Source: Bifidobacterium breve
GTDB lineage: Bacteria > Actinomycetota > Thermoleophilia > Miltoncostaeales > Miltoncostaeaceae
DNA: 7,553 bases
Assembly (NCBI GenBank): GCA_945876305.1
Contig: CAMCOB010000067.1
Span: 1 to 7,553, forward strand
Direction: 5' to 3'
This document shows, one piece after another, positions 5,549-7,553 of the stretch. The first letter of the stretch is position 1. Each line of letters opens with the position of its first letter. Made by a program: the position numbers and the translations under genes. Under the pieces are notes generated by a model. The model saw only the letters and a list, made by a program, of their open reading frames with translations, had not been told where the DNA came from and ran no database searches.

Positions 5549-6411
5549 TCGCGCCGCCAGCGCTCCTGGCGCTGGCCCCGGCCGTGGTTGCATTGATTGT
5601 GGGCCTGCGGCTGCGGCGAGCCGGTGCACCGGGGCGACAGGCGGCGGGTGCGGCCCACGCGGTGCCCCGGTTGATCATGGTGCTGGCGAGGGTGCCGGTG
5701 CCGTCCGGCGTGCGGGGCGTGGTGCAGGGGAATCCCCCGGTGGCGACCCTCGAGGGTGCGGGGCTTCCTGGCGATCGGGGCGCCGCCATGGTGATGCGTG
5801 CGCGGGCGGGCGGTGCCGTGACCGGGGTTCTACTGGGCGCGGCGCTCGCTGTACTGGCGTTGCCCCTCGTGGTCGCCGTGCCAGTGCTTGCCCTCGCGGG
5901 CCGCGTGCTGCCGGATCGGGTGATCGGCCGGATGGCGACCGCGAGGCGGCTGGCGATCGTTCAGGCCCTGCCGGACCTCCTCGACCTCATGGTGATCTGC
6001 GTGGAATCGGGAATGGCGCTGGACCCCGCCCTGCGGCTCGCCGCCGCTCGGCTCGGCGGGCCGTTGGGCGATGAGATCGCCGTCATGCTTGATGCCCAGG
6101 CGCTCGGAACACCCCGCAGGCAGGCCTACCAAGCACTCGCCGAGCGAATTGGCTCGGATGACGTCGCGCGGCTGGTGGCATCCCTGCTGCAGGCCGAGGA
6201 GCTCGGCACCCCTCTGGCCACAGCGCTCGCGGGTCAGGCCGAGGCGCTGCGTGCGATCCGTCGGCAGCTCGTCCGCGACCGTGCTGCGCGGGCAGCCCCG
6301 CGCATTCAGCTTGTGGTGGCGCTCGTGATGGTGCCGGGCGCACTGCTTCTGGTGTTGGGAGTGATGCTGATCGAGTTGGCCGGCCAGATCGGTGTGGTGA
6401 CGGGGGTATGA
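5545..6411 (+). CDS. tadC: TadC-like inner-membrane platform protein (T2SSF domain)
   Basis: A 288-residue membrane protein starting at ATG 5545 in an ATGA overlap with tadB. An N-terminal membrane segment lies at residues about 5-22, and a hydrophobic pair at about 90-122. The T2SSF domain spans about 138-275: ALPDLLDLMVICVESGMALDPAL, the LGTPRRQAYQALAERIGSDDV region and LLQAEELGTPLATAL, all hallmark TadC segments. A final membrane helix, LVVALVMVPGALLLVLGVML, is near the C-terminus. It partners TadB in the pilus assembly platform. Many longer in-frame starts exist upstream but overlap tadB extensively and are rejected. Nothing suggests truncation or frameshift. Confidence 0.93.
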   Translation: MIAPPALLALAPAVVALIVGLRLRRAGAPGRQAAGAAHAVPRLIMVLARVPVPSGVRGVVQGNPPVATLEGAGLPGDRGAAMVMRARAGGAVTGVLLGAALAVLALPLVVAVPVLALAGRVLPDRVIGRMATARRLAIVQALPDLLDLMVICVESGMALDPALRLAAARLGGPLGDEIAVMLDAQALGTPRRQAYQALAERIGSDDVARLVASLLQAEELGTPLATALAGQAEALRAIRRQLVRDRAARAAPRIQLVVALVMVPGALLLVLGVMLIELAGQIGVVTGV

Positions 6412-6689
6412 GACAGCGGGGATCCGTGGTGGTGGAGTACGCGGGCATCGTGGCGGTGATCGCCCTGGTGATGGCTGGGCTGCTGGTATTGCGCCCGGTG
6501 CACCTGGGGCGCCGGGCACCGGTGCGTCCGATTCCCGCCCTTGTGCGTCTCATCGAACGCCCGCCCGTCTCGGTGATGCCGCGAATTCCGGCTCGCCCCC
6601 GACCGCCGCGCCCCAAGCGACCGCGTCCCAATCGCCCACAACCGCCGGGGGTGCTGCTGCCCACGTGGGCGGCTGGCGGTGGTAGATGA
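6408..6689 (+). CDS. type IV/Flp-class pilin-like protein with Pro/Arg-rich tail (93 aa)
   Basis: ATG 6408 overlaps the tadC stop as ATGA. The N-terminus MRQRG|SVVVEY fits a short basic prepilin leader cut after Gly5, with Glu10 at +5 of the mature protein, followed by a hydrophobic helix at about 11-28 (AGIVAVIALVMAGLLVL). This is the Flp/TadE-type class III signal arrangement. After the helix the protein is unlike typical Flp pilins: residues 29-80 contain 17 Pro, 13 Arg, 1 Lys and only 1 acidic residue, including PRPPRPKRPRPNRPQPP (64-80). The ending is Gly-rich. It could be the pilus subunit, a minor pilin or a pseudopilin; the strongly basic, extended tail suggests contact with polyanions such as teichoic acids, polysaccharide or DNA (inference). 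No prepilin peptidase gene is in the window. Confidence 0.75.
   Translation: MRQRGSVVVEYAGIVAVIALVMAGLLVLRPVHLGRRAPVRPIPALVRLIERPPVSVMPRIPARPRPPRPKRPRPNRPQPPGVLLPTWAAGGGR
6659..6670. promoter_or_regulatory. perfect 12-bp palindrome with CACGTG core
   Basis: GCCCACGTGGGC reads identically on both strands. It lies in the last codons of the pilin-like gene, nine bases before the possible GTG 6679 and 36 bases before GTG 6706 of the methyltransferase. A dimeric DNA-binding protein could use it as an operator. With no loop it is a poor RNA hairpin. High GC makes chance occurrence plausible. Confidence 0.25.
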
Positions 6690-7553
6690 CCGATATCGTG
6701 AGCACGTGCAGTCGTCCCCGCTACGTGACGCCATCGCATGCCTGCGCTGCGGCGGCGCGTCCGATTTGCTGCTCGTTCCACACGACCGGCACGGCGGCCG
6801 GCCCGGTGAGGTGCGTGTGTGCACCTCGGCAGTGTGTGGCATTGGGTTCACATGGCCGGTGCCCGGCGATGTCGCTGCCGCACCGGCGGCTGGTGAGATG
6901 GGTGGCATCGGCGCGGTAGTGGCATCACGCATGGCTGCGGCATCGGTGGCACCGCTTGCCAATGCGCTTGGCCCGGGATCGCTCGTTGTTGATGTGGGTG
7001 CGGGCACGGGTCTGCGGGCGAAGGCGCTGGCCAACCGGGGGTTTGATGTCGTGGCAATTGAGCCAGACCCGGTTGAGGTCATGCGTGCCACGGCTCATCT
7101 TGCCGATACCAACGCGCAGGTGGTTCGTGCCGGGGTGCACGAATTGGGAGAGGTGATGGATGGGCACTGTGCCGATGCGGTGGTGCTGTGGCACGTGCTT
7201 GAGCATCTGGACGATCTCGGCGATGCGCTTGGCCGGGTGTCGCGAGTGATGCGCGATGGGGGAATGCTGAGCGTGGCGGTGCCCAACCGCGACTCCCTCG
7301 AGGCTCGGGTGTTCGGCGATTCGTGGCACGCCTGGGAGCCGTCGCGGCACCGGTGGCACTTTGACGAACGCTCGTTGCGGCTGGTGCTTGGCGAGGCCGG
7401 GTTCTCGGTTGAGGAGATCAGCCCGCGTGGGGGGTGGGGCTATCCATCGTCGCTCGCGTTCTCTCTGGCACCTGGGCTTGACCCACAGGTGAACCCCGGC
7501 CGCGGGGTCGCGGGTCGCACGCTGGCAGCCGCCATGATCCCGGCCGCATTCGG
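6679..7553 (+). CDS. class I SAM-dependent methyltransferase with N-terminal zinc-binding motif (3' truncated by window)
   Basis: The frame stays open to the window edge (291 codons seen). GTG 6679 is in frame and overlaps the pilin-like gene by 11 bases; GTG 6706 is the alternative. Neither has a clear ribosome site. Numbering from 6679, Cys21-X2-Cys24 and Cys48-X4-Cys53 suggest a zinc-ribbon-like N-terminus, common in one group of UbiG-like methyltransferases. SAM motif I is VVDVGAGTG (103-111), with the acidic end of beta-2 in VVAIEPD. The post-motif DAVVLWHVLEHLDD is near 166-179, then RVMRDGGMLSVAVPN. The later WEPSRHRWHF and LVLGEAGF segments are typical of Methyltransf_11/23 proteins acting on sugars or small molecules. 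The substrate is unknown. It may belong to a surface-glycan cluster downstream, or modify a pilus-linked product. Confidence 0.85.
   Translation, partial: MVDDRYREHVQSSPLRDAIACLRCGGASDLLLVPHDRHGGRPGEVRVCTSAVCGIGFTWPVPGDVAAAPAAGEMGGIGAVVASRMAAASVAPLANALGPGSLVVDVGAGTGLRAKALANRGFDVVAIEPDPVEVMRATAHLADTNAQVVRAGVHELGEVMDGHCADAVVLWHVLEHLDDLGDALGRVSRVMRDGGMLSVAVPNRDSLEARVFGDSWHAWEPSRHRWHFDERSLRLVLGEAGFSVEEISPRGGWGYPSSLAFSLAPGLDPQVNPGRGVAGRTLAAAMIPAAF

Noticed and set aside
4260..5658. Reverse-strand frames of 388 and 315 codons opposite cpaF and tadB
   Set aside because: The forward genes carry intact family motifs here; the antisense products show no recognisable domain and have shadow-type composition.
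6686..6919. Forward frame starting ATG 6686 in an ATGA overlap with the pilin-like gene
   Set aside because: The junction is attractive, but the 77-residue product is Cys/Arg/Pro-rich without a motif and lies inside the methyltransferase frame, which has a conserved SAM-binding core.
1..7553. CRISPR arrays, tRNA or rRNA genes, insertion sequences, phage genes
   Set aside because: No spaced direct repeats, cloverleaf, rRNA-like segment, transposase or terminal inverted repeats were seen.

Overview
The window is high-GC DNA packed with genes that all read rightward. It carries the core of a Tad (Flp-type) pilus assembly or secretion locus. The order is cpaB, cpaE/tadZ, cpaF/tadA, tadB, tadC, then a small type IV pilin-like gene. 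No secretin (cpaC/rcpA) or cpaD/rcpB gene lies between cpaB and cpaE, where diderm loci usually have them. Together with the base composition and the short stop/start overlaps, this suggests a monoderm high-GC bacterium, probably an actinobacterium (perhaps a deep-branching or uncultured lineage). That placement is inference from composition and gene order; no rRNA or taxonomic marker is present.

Layout: (1) positions 1-380 hold the tail of an unidentified gene and a 104-residue acidic helical protein of unknown function, joined by a GTGA overlap. (2) Positions 381-465 form the only real intergenic gap. It ends in a hairpin that encloses the annotated start of the next gene. (3) Positions 466-957 encode a divergent DUF192 protein. 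Its last codons overlap a 15-bp bulged hairpin lying directly before the strong Shine-Dalgarno of the following gene. (4) Positions 957-1676 encode an OmpR-type DNA-binding protein whose receiver domain has lost most phosphorylation residues. (5) Positions 1669-2226 encode an unrecognised protein with a C-terminal four-cysteine zinc-ribbon motif. (6) Positions 2223-6411 encode CpaB, CpaE, CpaF, TadB and TadC. (7) Positions 6408-6689 encode a pilin-like protein with a very Pro/Arg-rich tail. (8) From about 6679 to the window end runs a SAM-dependent methyltransferase with an N-terminal zinc-binding motif, cut by the window edge.

How it works together (family knowledge plus inference): CpaF would power assembly, TadB and TadC would form the membrane platform, and the CpaE-like protein would help position the machine. 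CpaB would act outside the membrane, and the small pilin-like protein is the candidate substrate. No prepilin peptidase is seen, so one must be encoded elsewhere if the pilin is processed. From 466 onward every junction overlaps, so the set is probably one translationally coupled transcript. The degenerate response regulator and the zinc-ribbon protein at its head are candidates for regulation. The most unusual items are the Pro/Arg-rich pilin-like protein, the unknown zinc-ribbon protein, the pseudo-receiver regulator and the two hairpins flanking the DUF192 gene.
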